DNA of 64,000 nucleotides from Flavobacterium frigoritolerans (lineage in GTDB: Bacteria; Bacteroidota; Bacteroidia; Flavobacteriales; Flavobacteriaceae). The stretch covers positions 62,001 through 126,000 of the forward strand of contig NZ_JAOZEV010000013.1 of NCBI RefSeq assembly GCF_025847275.1, given 5' to 3'. How positions within the stretch are numbered: the stretch's first letter is position 1; the number at the start of each line of letters is the position of its first letter. Shown here piece by piece: positions 16,231 to 24,160 of this stretch. The notes beneath the pieces are model-generated. The model saw only the letters and a list, made by a program, of their open reading frames with translations. It did no database searches and was not told where the DNA came from. Position numbers and translations under genes: made by a program.

Positions 16231-16908
16231 CTACGCTTTAATTTTGAAACGAATATACGTAATTGCCTTATTAATTTCTAAATATTGTTTCTCATAAAAT
16301 GTTTGAAAGGCAGTTACTTCTTCTGGACTTCCTTCGTTTACATACACATTATGGTTAGCATATAAAACCTCATGACCTTCTCCATGCAACAGCCCTAAGG
16401 TGTAACCATGCATAAATTCACTATCGGTTTTTAAGTTTACAACACCATCTTTTTTAAGAATCTTTTTATACAACTGCAAAAATTCCGAATTAGTCATTCG
16501 GTGCTTAGTACGTTTGTATTTTATTTGAGGATCTGGAAAAGTAATCCAGATTTCATCTACTTCATTTTCGGCAAAAATATGGTTTATCAATTCGATTTGA
16601 GTACGAATAAAAGCAACATTATGCAAACCTGTTTCGACAGCAGTTTTAGCACCACGCCAGAAACGAGCTCCTTTTATATCGATTCCAACAAAATTTTTGT
16701 TTGGATATCTCTCTGCTAATCCTACAGAATACTCCCCTTTTCCACAACCTAATTCAAGTACCAACGGATTATCATTCTTAAAGAAGTCTGTATTCCATTT
16801 CCCCTTTAGCGGAAATAAATCGCCTACAACTTCTTCTCTCGTTGGTTGAAAAACGTTATCAAATGTTTCGTTCTCCTTGAATCTCTTTAGTTTATTTTTA
16901 CTTCCCAC
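16231..16908 (-). CDS. trmB: tRNA (guanine-N7-)-methyltransferase
   Basis: 225 residues of the TrmB family, which methylates G46 in the variable loop of tRNA. SAM-binding motif LELGCGKGEYSVGLAERYPN, then NFVGIDIKGARFWRGAKTA, the family signature EIWITFPDPQIKYKRTKHRM and the C-terminal TDSEFMHGYTL and TAFQTFYEKQYLE. Length is normal. It is the first gene of a probable trmB-lysE-atl unit. Confidence 0.95.
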   Translation of the reverse strand: MGSKNKLKRFKENETFDNVFQPTREEVVGDLFPLKGKWNTDFFKNDNPLVLELGCGKGEYSVGLAERYPNKNFVGIDIKGARFWRGAKTAVETGLHNVAFIRTQIELINHIFAENEVDEIWITFPDPQIKYKRTKHRMTNSEFLQLYKKILKKDGVVNLKTDSEFMHGYTLGLLHGEGHEVLYANHNVYVNEGSPEEVTAFQTFYEKQYLEINKAITYIRFKIKA

Positions 16909-16981
16909 TTTTTTACAAATATTTCGGCAAAATTAAGGAATATATACGAATGAATCGCATCGGATTTCAAAAATGAAAAAA

Positions 16982-17024
16982 ACCACATCGAATGGCTTTT
17001 TTCTACAAAAATATTCGATGTGGT
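16982..17024. terminator. Hairpin terminator between amt and trmB
   Basis: ACCACATCGAAT and ATTCGATGTGGT form a perfect 12-bp stem with T/A runs at its base on both strands. It ends the amt transcript before trmB. Confidence 0.8.
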
Positions 17025-17045
17025 TTTCTTTATAAAATCACCTAA

Positions 17046-18413
17046 TTAAATAGCACTTTTTATCTTAGGTTCTAGGGTTTCGTCGTGTTGAGATAAATCC
17101 AATCCAATATGCTCTGATTCTTCTGAAACACGCATTGGGATAATTAGATTTGTTAATTTAAATAGAAGATAAGCTCCAAAGAAAGTAAATATCGAAACCA
17201 AAACCAATGCCATCATATGGTGTGCAAAAACCATCCATCCACCATGAAGTAAACTTGCTTTTTCGCCATGAGCAAAGATTGCAGTAAGAATCATTCCCAT
17301 GATTCCTCCCACTCCATGACAAGCAAAAACATCTAGAGTATCATCGATTTTCTTCAAGAAGGTAGCATTTACTACCATATTTGAAACTAGTGCTGCGCTA
17401 AATCCAAAAAACATACTTTCTGGCACTGATATAAATCCTGCTGCTGGAGTAATTGAAACCAATCCTACAACTGCACCGATGCAAGCACCTAAAGCGGATA
17501 CTTTGCGTCCATTGATTCTATCAAAAAACACCCACGTTAACATTGCTGCTGCAGATGCTGTAGTTGTTGTAGCAAAAGCCATTGCTGCAACGCCATTTGC
17601 TGCCAAAGCAGAGCCTGCATTAAAACCAAACCAGCCAAACCACAACATTCCTGTTCCTAATAATACAAAAGGAATATTGGTAGGTATATGTCGGCTATTT
17701 TTTCTTTTTCCTAATACTAAGACTCCTGCTAATGCTGCAAAACCAGCGCTCATATGAACTACCGTTCCTCCTGCAAAATCCTTAACTCCAAAATAAGTAC
17801 CTAAAATTCCTGTAGGATACCAAACAGCATGACATAAAGGAGCATAAATAAATATGGTGAACAAACAGATAAAAAGCAGATACGAGATAAACCGAACACG
17901 CTCGGCAAATGAACCTGTGATAATTGCTGGTGCTATAACTGCAAATTTCATTTGAAACAAGGCAAACAACATAAACGGAATCGTATTTGCTAATTGTTTA
18001 TGAGGCAAAACACCCACATAATCCATAAAGGCAAATGTTGTTGGATTTCCTACGAAGCTATAAAAATTTCCTCCAGAATGAATTCCTATTGGCTCCCCAA
18101 AAGCAAGACTAAAACCAACTACAACCCACAAAAGTGTTACAACTCCAAGGCAAATAAAACTTTGAAGCATGGTAGATATCACATTCTTTTTCCCAACCAT
18201 TCCTCCATAAAAAAAGGAAAGTCCTGGGGTCATAATCAAAACCAAGCAACAAGAGGTAAGCATCCAGGCAACATCGGCAGGAACAATGTGATCTGTAGTT
18301 CCAAATTCTGAGAGAACATAATCAGTACCACTAACTGTTGGCCAAATTGCCCCCGTTATACATACAATACTTATAATGATAAAGGAGATAATCCACCACT
18401 TTTCTATTTTCAT
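17046..18413 (-). CDS. amt: Ammonium transporter
   Basis: 455 residues. A leading membrane helix is followed by the 11-helix Amt fold: VAWMLTSCCLVLIMTPGLSFFYGGMVGKKN, ADFxGGTVVHMSAG-like (KDFAGGTVVHMSAGFAAL), the twin His in GTVVHMSAG and CHGVGGIMG, and the WFGFNAGS segment. It conducts ammonium or ammonia across the inner membrane. No glnK gene is adjacent. The C-terminal cytoplasmic tail (EESEHIGLDLSQHDE) has the usual regulatory form. A -7 box and a palindrome sit directly upstream of the ATG. Confidence 0.95.
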   Translation of the reverse strand: MKIEKWWIISFIIISIVCITGAIWPTVSGTDYVLSEFGTTDHIVPADVAWMLTSCCLVLIMTPGLSFFYGGMVGKKNVISTMLQSFICLGVVTLLWVVVGFSLAFGEPIGIHSGGNFYSFVGNPTTFAFMDYVGVLPHKQLANTIPFMLFALFQMKFAVIAPAIITGSFAERVRFISYLLFICLFTIFIYAPLCHAVWYPTGILGTYFGVKDFAGGTVVHMSAGFAALAGVLVLGKRKNSRHIPTNIPFVLLGTGMLWFGWFGFNAGSALAANGVAAMAFATTTTASAAAMLTWVFFDRINGRKVSALGACIGAVVGLVSITPAAGFISVPESMFFGFSAALVSNMVVNATFLKKIDDTLDVFACHGVGGIMGMILTAIFAHGEKASLLHGGWMVFAHHMMALVLVSIFTFFGAYLLFKLTNLIIPMRVSEESEHIGLDLSQHDETLEPKIKSAI

Positions 18414-18434
18414 TTTTAAAATACCTTACTTTAA

Positions 18435-18450
18435 CCCTGTTTTTACAGGG
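18435..18450. promoter_or_regulatory. 16-bp palindrome upstream of amt (candidate operator or leader hairpin)
   Basis: CCCTGTTTTTACAGGG has perfect 6-bp arms. It lies 22 nt before the ATG and right behind the -7 box at 18453-18460, where a repressor or a 5' RNA hairpin could control the transporter. Confidence 0.45.
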
Positions 18451-18452
18451 GT

Positions 18453-18460
18453 CAAAGTTA
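18453..18460 (-). promoter_or_regulatory. -7 box of the amt promoter
   Basis: Minus-strand TAACTTTG matches TAnnTTTG exactly. The start site would lie within the adjacent palindrome. Confidence 0.5.
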
Positions 18461-18655
18461 TAAAAAAATAAGTATTTTACTTTTTAAGGCCTAAAAAATA
18501 GCGGCTAGCATTAAATTATAATCAATATTGCAGTTTTAAAAGCTTTTTATTGCCAGTATCCCATTTTGAGGTTCTAATTAATATATCAAATTATCAATAC
18601 TATTATAACAAAATTAGAACCTCTATTTTTAAAAGACTAAAAACAAAGTCTTTAC

Positions 18656-19147
18656 TTACTTTTTCTTAAGCTTGGCAATTATTCCATCTTCGATTGGTGC
18701 TTTTATTTTTACAACCTCATCTACATGGTCGTTTGGAATCGTCATAGACAATACATAATGCTTTACTTTCCATTCTTTTCCCACTTTTACCATAACTCCC
18801 GATCCGCGACAAATTTTCATTTGGGTGTCAAGTAATTCATCAAACCAAGCTGTTTTTCCTGTTGCATCAAAAAAGACATGACGTTCTAATGCTGTAAAAT
18901 TCCACGCTTTTCCTCTATCAAAAAAAGGCTTCGCCCAAACTTTAAAATCGGCTTTATTCCAATTTTCGGTTGCATCTGTTCCGATAAAAATAGCATCATC
19001 GGCCATTAAAGCAAAATAAGGTTCAAAACTAGCAGCGGCAGCGGCTTTATGCCAAGCATCAAGAGTTTTATTGATTTTATCAACCTCAACAGTTTGTGCT
19101 TGCGCAAATGATGTAATGAATAAAAGAAGTAAAATTGATTTTTTCAT
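18656..19147 (-). CDS. Secreted SnoaL/NTF2-like protein
   Basis: 163 residues with signal peptide MKKSILLLLFITSFAQAQ. The mature part has the cone-shaped NTF2/SnoaL pattern: an N-terminal helix (INKTLDAWHKAAAAASFEPYF), then ALMADDAIFIGTDATENW, a central strand (HVFFDATGKTAWFDELLDTQ) and the final KVGKEWKVKHYVLSMTIPND. Such periplasmic proteins are often annotated as nuclear transport factor 2 family, and their ligands are unknown. It is monocistronic by position. Confidence 0.8.
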   Translation of the reverse strand: MKKSILLLLFITSFAQAQTVEVDKINKTLDAWHKAAAAASFEPYFALMADDAIFIGTDATENWNKADFKVWAKPFFDRGKAWNFTALERHVFFDATGKTAWFDELLDTQMKICRGSGVMVKVGKEWKVKHYVLSMTIPNDHVDEVVKIKAPIEDGIIAKLKKK

Positions 19148-19189
19148 AGTATTTGGTTAGTTGTTTTTTTAAAGCTGAAATATAGAGAA

Positions 19190-19350
19190 TTTACCGCAAA
19201 GAACGCAATCCCGATGCTTCGCGATAAAATCCTTTTAATCATTTATCCTAATAGGTAACAGGAGCGAAAAACCAAACTGAGATTTACCCAAAACTTTGCG
19301 CTCTTTGCGTATCCCGATAGCTATCGGGACTTTGCGACCTTTGCGGTAAA
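19190..19350. repeat. Dispersed inverted repeat with internal palindrome
   Basis: TTTACCGCAAAG (from 19190) is mirrored by CTTTGCGGTAAA (to 19350). Between them lies the perfect palindrome TCCCGATAGCTATCGGGA (19312-19329), which recurs at 42878-42895. Related CTTTGCG words recur near 29045, 29255 and 47107-47135. Non-coding. Confidence 0.65.
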
Positions 19351-19439
19351 ATAGCTAGCGAAAAACCTGTTTTAACATCGAATGATTTATAAAATCAATC
19401 AAAAACGAGTATATTTGGGAACTTTAAAATTACTCAACC

Positions 19440-20066
19440 ATGAATTCGAAAATCTTTATAAGCTCGTTAATCATTTCTTCAATCCTTTTTATTTCTTGTA
19501 AGAAAGAATTAGAGCCTCAAGAAAGTACTCCTACCTCTGAATTAGTAAAACTAGGATTAGCACAAGACACGACAAAAGCAAATTCGGCAGTTCAAACACC
19601 TGCAACAACAACAAACCCAAACACTGTAATGGGTGCTACTGGAGGAATTAATCCTGCCCACGGACAACCCGGTCACCGTTGCGACATTGAAGTTGGAGCT
19701 CCTTTAAATTCTGCAGCTCCAGCACAAACAGTACAACAAACCACAACCCAAACTGCTCCTACAACAACTGTAGTAACAAATACAGCAACTGCTCAACCTA
19801 CAACAACTACCGCCAAAGGAATGAATCCTCCTCACGGACAAAAAGGACACCGTTGTGACATTGCTGTAGGCGCACCATTAAATTCTGCAGCTCCAAAAGC
19901 AACTACTCAACAAACACAATCGGAGTCGGGTACCGTTAGCCAACAAATGGCTATTCCGCTTCCTGCTCCAAATACTGATGTTACTGCTCCAGGAATGAAT
20001 CCTCCACACGGACAAGAAGGTCACCGTTGTGATATTGCTGTAGGCGCCGCATTACCAAAATCATAA
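19440..20066 (+). CDS. Lipoprotein with three HGQxGHRCD repeats, function unknown
   Basis: 208 residues. The N-terminus is a lipoprotein signal (SSILFISCKKE, lipobox Cys at residue 20). The mature chain is low-complexity (Thr/Ala/Gln/Pro) and carries three copies of a 26-28 residue motif: (I/M)NP(A/P)HGQ(P/K/E)GHRCDI(E/A)VGAPLNSAAP. The last copy ends the protein. Each copy holds two His and one Cys in fixed positions, suggesting metal or heme binding. I know this motif from other Bacteroidota proteins but no function for it. It has its own hairpin terminator. Confidence 0.75.
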   Translation: MNSKIFISSLIISSILFISCKKELEPQESTPTSELVKLGLAQDTTKANSAVQTPATTTNPNTVMGATGGINPAHGQPGHRCDIEVGAPLNSAAPAQTVQQTTTQTAPTTTVVTNTATAQPTTTTAKGMNPPHGQKGHRCDIAVGAPLNSAAPKATTQQTQSESGTVSQQMAIPLPAPNTDVTAPGMNPPHGQEGHRCDIAVGAALPKS

Positions 20067-20098
20067 AGTAACGATTACAATCGACTTCATATAAAGCA

Positions 20099-20131
20099 AA
20101 AACCCGAATACATATTGTGTATTCGGGTTTT
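20099..20131. terminator. Bidirectional hairpin terminator
   Basis: AAAACCCGAATACA and its complement around a 5-nt loop, with T and A runs. It separates the convergent lipoprotein and flavodoxin-RidA genes. Confidence 0.85.
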
Positions 20132-20155
20132 GTATTTTTATTCAAAAAGTTATTC

Positions 20156-21319
20156 TTATTCGATTTCGAAAATCGCCTGAATTTCAACAGCCGAATTTAT
20201 CGGTAACGAAACTGCACCAACAGTCGCTCTTGCATGTTTTCCTTTTTCTCCAAAAACCAATGCTGTTAAATTAGAAGCCGAATTCATAAGACCAGCATGT
20301 TGTGTATATTCAGGAGTTGTATTAAAATACCCTGTTAACTGAACACATTGTTTCACTTTGTTCAAATCACCTCCACAAGCTACTTTCAATACCGCAATAA
20401 CATTTAACATTGTTTGATAGGTTGCCTCTTTTGCTTGCTCGTCTGTAACTGTTGCGCCCACTTTACCTGGATTTAATATCTTACCGTCTTTTAATGCAAC
20501 TTGATTGATATATACTTTATTATTAGAAATTGTATAGGGTACATAATTCCCAACTGGCATAGGAGCTTCAGGAATTACAATATTATTATCTTTTAATACT
20601 TTGTTGACATCAAAACCTACTTTTTCGGCTGGGGTAAGTTTTAGCATTTTAGCGCTTTCGGTATTTTTTAACCCCGAAGCTACTCTTGCCAAAGCTTTAC
20701 CTTGTTCTTTAGCCAAATTCAATTCGCTAGTCGAAGGTCTTGTTCCTGTTGATCCAGCCAATGAAGTTGCGCCAAAAGGAGTATTTCCCTGTGGAACTGT
20801 TTTATCCAAAGTAGCTGTTCCCATAATTCCTGTAGGAACAATTACCATTCCGTGTGATGCAAGGATATTCCAAAAAGACAAAATTGCTGCTTCTTTTCCT
20901 GCTCCTGATCCAGCCGACATAAAAACAGTTGCTGGTTTTCCTTCTAAAACTCTTGATGTCCAAATCGGAATACTTTTGCTGAAAAAGTAATTCATATCGG
21001 CACTAATGTTTGCAAAGTGAACCGGACTTCCAAAAGCGATTCCATCGTAATTAGCCAATTCTTCGATTGTTGCAACTGGCAATTTCTCTACCTCAGCAGT
21101 TAATTTTTCTTTTGGATTTATCGAAGCAACTCTTTTTATTGTTGCTTTTGTATTTGGATACTCCTGAATTCCCTCTGCCATAGCTTTAGCCATTTTATAT
21201 GTTCCTCCACTCTGAGAATGGATAAGAACCAAAACAGTAGTCTCTGGTGTTTTAACTTGCGCATTTGCACCAAAACCTATAAAAATTACAGTTAATAATG
21301 CGAGTAATTGCTTTTTCAT
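20156..21319 (-). CDS. Secreted fusion of a WrbA-like flavodoxin domain and a RidA domain
   Basis: 387 residues. Signal peptide (MKKQLLALLTVIFIGFGANA). Residues about 28-215 form a WrbA/NAD(P)H:quinone oxidoreductase-like flavodoxin: the FMN loop HSQSGGTYKMAKAMAEG, then YDGIAFGSPVHFANISADM and MSAGSGAGKEA. Residues about 260-387 are a RidA/YjgF domain: ISNNKVYINQVALKDGKI, TMLNVIAVLKVACGGDLNKV and the end HARATVGAVSLPINSAVEIQ with the family Arg at about 364 in the position of RidA Arg105. RidA proteins deaminate reactive enamines/imines. A periplasmic flavoprotein-RidA fusion would combine quinone reduction with imine hydrolysis; that combined role is inference. Confidence 0.85.
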   Translation of the reverse strand: MKKQLLALLTVIFIGFGANAQVKTPETTVLVLIHSQSGGTYKMAKAMAEGIQEYPNTKATIKRVASINPKEKLTAEVEKLPVATIEELANYDGIAFGSPVHFANISADMNYFFSKSIPIWTSRVLEGKPATVFMSAGSGAGKEAAILSFWNILASHGMVIVPTGIMGTATLDKTVPQGNTPFGATSLAGSTGTRPSTSELNLAKEQGKALARVASGLKNTESAKMLKLTPAEKVGFDVNKVLKDNNIVIPEAPMPVGNYVPYTISNNKVYINQVALKDGKILNPGKVGATVTDEQAKEATYQTMLNVIAVLKVACGGDLNKVKQCVQLTGYFNTTPEYTQHAGLMNSASNLTALVFGEKGKHARATVGAVSLPINSAVEIQAIFEIE

Positions 21320-22042
21320 GAATTTATTTTAAATGATTTAATATTTGATAACCCAAATTAATTTGTTTGTCTTTTCACAAAAAATAAACACCTTTTTTGG
21401 GACTACAAAATTACTTCTTACAATAACGAAAAGCGTTATTATTATCTTAATTCATTTATAAAGTTTAAGGTTTTATTTTAGAACATTAAAAAAACAGAAT
21501 TCAATTTGATAAACATTAATCGATTTTAACACATAGAAACATCGGTTTTTAAACATTCAACAAAGTCGTTACACTCTTGTATTAAAACACAATATAATAA
21601 CTATGAGAAAAAGCATTGCTTTCTTAGTTTATCTCTTTTTAGAGAATCCATCCTATGTTTCTATGTGTTTAAAAAAAAATGCCCCAATCGAAGCAAACAA
21701 AGTAGTTACACTCTTGTATTAAAACACACTAGAATAACTATAAGAAAAAGCATTGCTTTCTTAGTTTATCTCTTTTTAGAAAATCCATTCTATGTTTCTA
21801 TGTGTTAAATAAAATTTTATGTCCCGAGCGAAGCAAACAAAGTAGTTACACTCTTGTATTAAAACACAATAGAATAACTATGAGAAAAAGCATTGCTTTC
21901 TTAGTTTATCTCTTTTTAGAAAATCAATTCTATGTTTCTATGTGTTAAATAAAAATTTATGCCCCGAGCGAAGCAAACAAAGTAGTTACACGCACCGAAT
22001 TAATCTAATATTTTTTCTAACTTACAGCAAACAAATCACCTT
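21320..22042. repeat. Long intergenic region with a dispersed element amplified into 140-bp tandem repeats
   Basis: The left part (21320-21520) holds nothing recognisable. The terminal inverted repeat TTTTAACACATAGAAACAT starts at 21524. Three tandem units then follow at 21571-21707 (137 bp), 21708-21847 and 21848-21987 (140 bp each), about 90 percent identical by eye. Each contains ATGTTTCTATGTGTT, the mirror image of the left end. The short open frames within the units (starting MRKSIAFLVYLFLEN) end at different places and are not convincing genes. Confidence 0.8.
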
Positions 22043-22699
22043 ATGAAAAAAGCAATTATTTATGGAGCAAGTGGATTAGTTGGATCTTATATCCTTGAAA
22101 ACTTATTGAGCAATACTAATTACGAACAAATAATAATCGTTGTTCGAAAAGAATTAAACCTTCAGCATCCGAAACTAAAAACTCTTATTGGTGATTTTCA
22201 TTCTTTAAACAAGTTAGTAAAAGACATTCAAACAGACGAAATTTATATCGCTCTAGGAACCACACAAAAGAAAACCCCTGATCAAAAAACATATTACCAA
22301 ATTGATCATGACTATCCCGTATTAGCCGCAAAACTGGCTAAAGAGAATGGAACAAAATCTGTCTTTTTAGTTTCCTCGATTGGAGCAAACCCAAATTCAT
22401 CGGTTTTTTATACCAAAACAAAAGGAGAAACAGAACAAGATATTATCAACTTAAATTTTGAACATACGTATATCTTTCGCCCTTCGATGATTTTAGGAAA
22501 TAGAAAAGAAAACCGACCTCTTGAAAAAGTTTTAAAGACAATATTCAGAATCATCAATCCGCTATTTGTAGCTAGTCTAAGCAAGTACAAAGGCATTGAA
22601 GCTAGTGATATTGCCAAAGCAATGGTTAATAGTGCTGATCGGGCTAATGAAAGAGTCAAAATATTGCATTGGAAAGAAATGATTGCTGTATTAAAATAA
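22043..22699 (+). CDS. NAD(P)-binding oxidoreductase (atypical SDR, HTATIP2-like)
   Basis: 218 residues. Rossmann start KKAIIYGASGLVGSYILENLL (GxSGxxG), then the AL(G/C)TT motif (IYIALGTTQKKT) and FLVSSIGANPNSSVFYTKTKGETEQDI with the Tyr-x3-Lys arrangement (YTKTK). A FRPSMILGNRKENRP stretch follows. These are the marks of HTATIP2/TIP30-type atypical short-chain dehydrogenases. The substrate is unknown. It lies directly behind the 140-bp repeat array and ends in a perfect terminator. Confidence 0.85.
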   Translation: MKKAIIYGASGLVGSYILENLLSNTNYEQIIIVVRKELNLQHPKLKTLIGDFHSLNKLVKDIQTDEIYIALGTTQKKTPDQKTYYQIDHDYPVLAAKLAKENGTKSVFLVSSIGANPNSSVFYTKTKGETEQDIINLNFEHTYIFRPSMILGNRKENRPLEKVLKTIFRIINPLFVASLSKYKGIEASDIAKAMVNSADRANERVKILHWKEMIAVLK

Positions 22700-22700
22700 A

Positions 22701-22737
22701 AAAATGGCATTATCTTAATTTTAGATAATGCCATTTT
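22701..22737. terminator. Bidirectional hairpin terminator
   Basis: AAAATGGCATTATCT and its complement with a 7-nt loop. Shared by two convergent genes. Confidence 0.85.
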
Positions 22738-22758
22738 ACAATTATATAGGTATATAAA

Positions 22759-23073
22759 TTAATACTCCTTCATTTTTTCGAAAGTTGTAGTAAGTGATTT
22801 TTTGATTTTACCCAAAGCTCCTTGAAAAGCTTTTTCGAGTGTATCGGCGTGATCTGTAACAGTAATAGGCTGTAATTTTACAGGACGAACTTCAATCACA
22901 CATTTTTTGTCGTTCAGACTAAATTTCTCTCCGTTTTCGTCTCCAAAATGTACTTCGATACGCGTAACCTTATCTTCAAAACGTGCCAACGATTTATTTA
23001 ATTCGCCAGAGAAATAAGCTTCTAATCTTTCGTGTCCTTCTATGTTTTTGTCGGTGTTGATTTGAATTTTCAT
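22759..23073 (-). CDS. hpf: Ribosome hibernation factor HPF/RaiA family
   Basis: 104 residues of the short HPF/RaiA type. The N-terminal INTDKNIEGHERLEAYFSGEL, the central RIEVHFGDENG...KKCVIEVRP and VTDHADTLEKAFQGALGKIKKSL follow the beta-alpha-beta-beta-beta-alpha fold that binds the 30S subunit. The usual role is to inactivate or store ribosomes in stationary phase. A -7 box TAGCTTTG lies at 23101-23108, giving a short leader. Confidence 0.88.
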   Translation of the reverse strand: MKIQINTDKNIEGHERLEAYFSGELNKSLARFEDKVTRIEVHFGDENGEKFSLNDKKCVIEVRPVKLQPITVTDHADTLEKAFQGALGKIKKSLTTTFEKMKEY

Positions 23074-23100
23074 CTTACTATATATTTAATGTTTGTTTCT

Positions 23101-23108
23101 CAAAGCTA
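23101..23108 (-). promoter_or_regulatory. -7 box of the hpf promoter
   Basis: Minus-strand TAGCTTTG matches TAnnTTTG, 28 nt from the ATG. Confidence 0.45.
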
Positions 23109-23296
23109 TCAAATTTTGAATAAAAAAACGAAAGAGTTAATAAAACATTATGAAAATAAGTAGCGATTTTTTCCGCTTCGTTTCCCTTTCCTCCAAAGAG
23201 AGAATCACAGTAGAAACTCCACAATAACAGACAAGTTAAATACTAAGGTAATTAGCAAGAATTTTTATATGTTTGCAGTCCTAAAACTTTCAGATT

Positions 23297-23407
23297 ATGA
23301 ACTTGACAAAACTTTTGCCCGTGTGGTATGCTGGCGGTATTGGAAACAACCGTAACGCTCTGAAAGGCGTAGGACAGCTAACCTATGCGGGTTTTATATT
23401 TCCTTAA
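23297..23407 (+). CDS. Possible 36-residue small protein
   Basis: An ATG frame encodes a 36-residue peptide that begins MNLTKLLPVWYAGGIGNN and ends QLTYAGFIFP. It has a reasonable amino-acid mix and stops 11 nt before the next gene. Both this frame and the next gene are preceded by the same leader AACTTTCAGATTATG, so the second may be a duplicated translation start. It may be a small protein or a leader peptide. It is too short to prove. Confidence 0.35.
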   Translation: MNLTKLLPVWYAGGIGNNRNALKGVGQLTYAGFIFP

Positions 23408-23418
23408 ACTTTCAGATT

Positions 23419-23655
23419 ATGAGTACAAACACCCTTACCAAAGAAACAGAATTGCGATTAGCCGATTTTCTCAACGAATCAATTGATCCGATAAGTATGG
23501 CAAAAAGCATTAGGCGAATAAACCACATTCTGGCCTTAACCGTTATTCGCAACGATGATAATCGTAATCCGATTAACAAATATTGGCTAGAAAATGATTT
23601 TTATTGGCTTAACGAATTAGCCGAAATCTTAAATCCTCATTTGGAAGTTGAATAA
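23419..23655 (+). CDS. Small protein of unknown function
   Basis: 78 residues, charged and mostly helical (TKETELRLADFLNESIDPIS, SIRRINHILALTVIRNDDN, DFYWLNELAEILNPHL). There is no signal peptide or membrane segment, and no family recognised. It follows the 36-residue frame closely and shares its leader sequence. A hairpin terminator follows, so it is a real transcript end. Confidence 0.6.
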   Translation: MSTNTLTKETELRLADFLNESIDPISMAKSIRRINHILALTVIRNDDNRNPINKYWLENDFYWLNELAEILNPHLEVE

Positions 23656-23662
23656 GTAAAAG

Positions 23663-23688
23663 AAGCCACTGTGAATAGTGGCTTTTTT
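23663..23688 (+). terminator. Hairpin terminator
   Basis: AAGCCACT and AGTGGCTT around a 6-nt loop, followed by six T residues. Confidence 0.8.
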
Positions 23689-23717
23689 GTTTACAAGATT
23701 ATCTGTATAAATACCAC

Positions 23718-23963
23718 TTAACTATAATGTATCTCAAAATATTTTTCTAAAGCTTTAAAAAAAATCATTTTATCAAGTTTTAATAATTCTGATTTAACAT
23801 CCCAATCTTTAATCATTTCTTCATCTTCTTCACATATTTCTTCATTATGAATCTTTCTATAAAGAATGTCATTCATCAAAATATCATCACAAGAATAATA
23901 ATTCGGATAGTATTTTTCAATAAACTCCCAATAATCAAACTTGCAATTTTCATTCGCTTCCAT
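23718..23963 (-). CDS. Small acidic protein of unknown function
   Basis: 81 residues, very acidic and aromatic (CKFDYWEFIEKYYPNYYSCDD, EEICEEDEEMIKDWDVKSEL). The composition resembles immunity or inhibitor proteins of Bacteroidota, but there is no toxin partner beside it. No known family recognised. Confidence 0.5.
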   Translation of the reverse strand: MEANENCKFDYWEFIEKYYPNYYSCDDILMNDILYRKIHNEEICEEDEEMIKDWDVKSELLKLDKMIFFKALEKYFEIHYS

Positions 23964-24031
23964 AGTGATTTTTTATTTCAAACTTACAAAAAGCAGACTA
24001 TACTCCATTCTTTCATAAACAACATTTAACA

Positions 24032-24160
24032 AAATTGGCTTCTAAGAATATTAAGCCAAAAATTGAGCTTAAAAAACTAAAAGGATTGCCTCAAGAAAAC
24101 ATAACTAATTTGGCTGAGATAGATCGAACTTATTTTGCGTGTTTTATCATACTGAGGTAG
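24032..24160 (+). pseudogene. Fragment of an XRE-type regulator cut off by a dispersed repeat
   Basis: An open stretch without a start codon reads KPKIELKKLKGLPQENITNL and then AEIDRTY. This matches the helix-turn-helix of XRE regulators (typical form GLSQENLAELAEIDRTYIS). The similarity ends after DRTY, and the next bases belong to the dispersed repeat that also occurs at 29116-29210. The 5' end is missing as well. It sits beside an HNH nuclease gene, so it may once have been a controller gene. Confidence 0.5.

Noticed and set aside
20601..20990. 129-codon plus-strand frame opposite the flavodoxin-RidA gene
   Set aside because: Antisense shadow; the minus-strand frame has full domain matches.
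21603..21720. Small proteins starting MRKSIAFLVYLFLEN in the tandem units
   Set aside because: The frame ends at different places in each unit (39 versus 22 codons) and one unit has lost the ATG, so selection for coding is unlikely.
21571..21987. CRISPR array
   Set aside because: The units are 137-140 bp and almost identical over their whole length; there are no short repeats separated by unique spacers and no cas genes.
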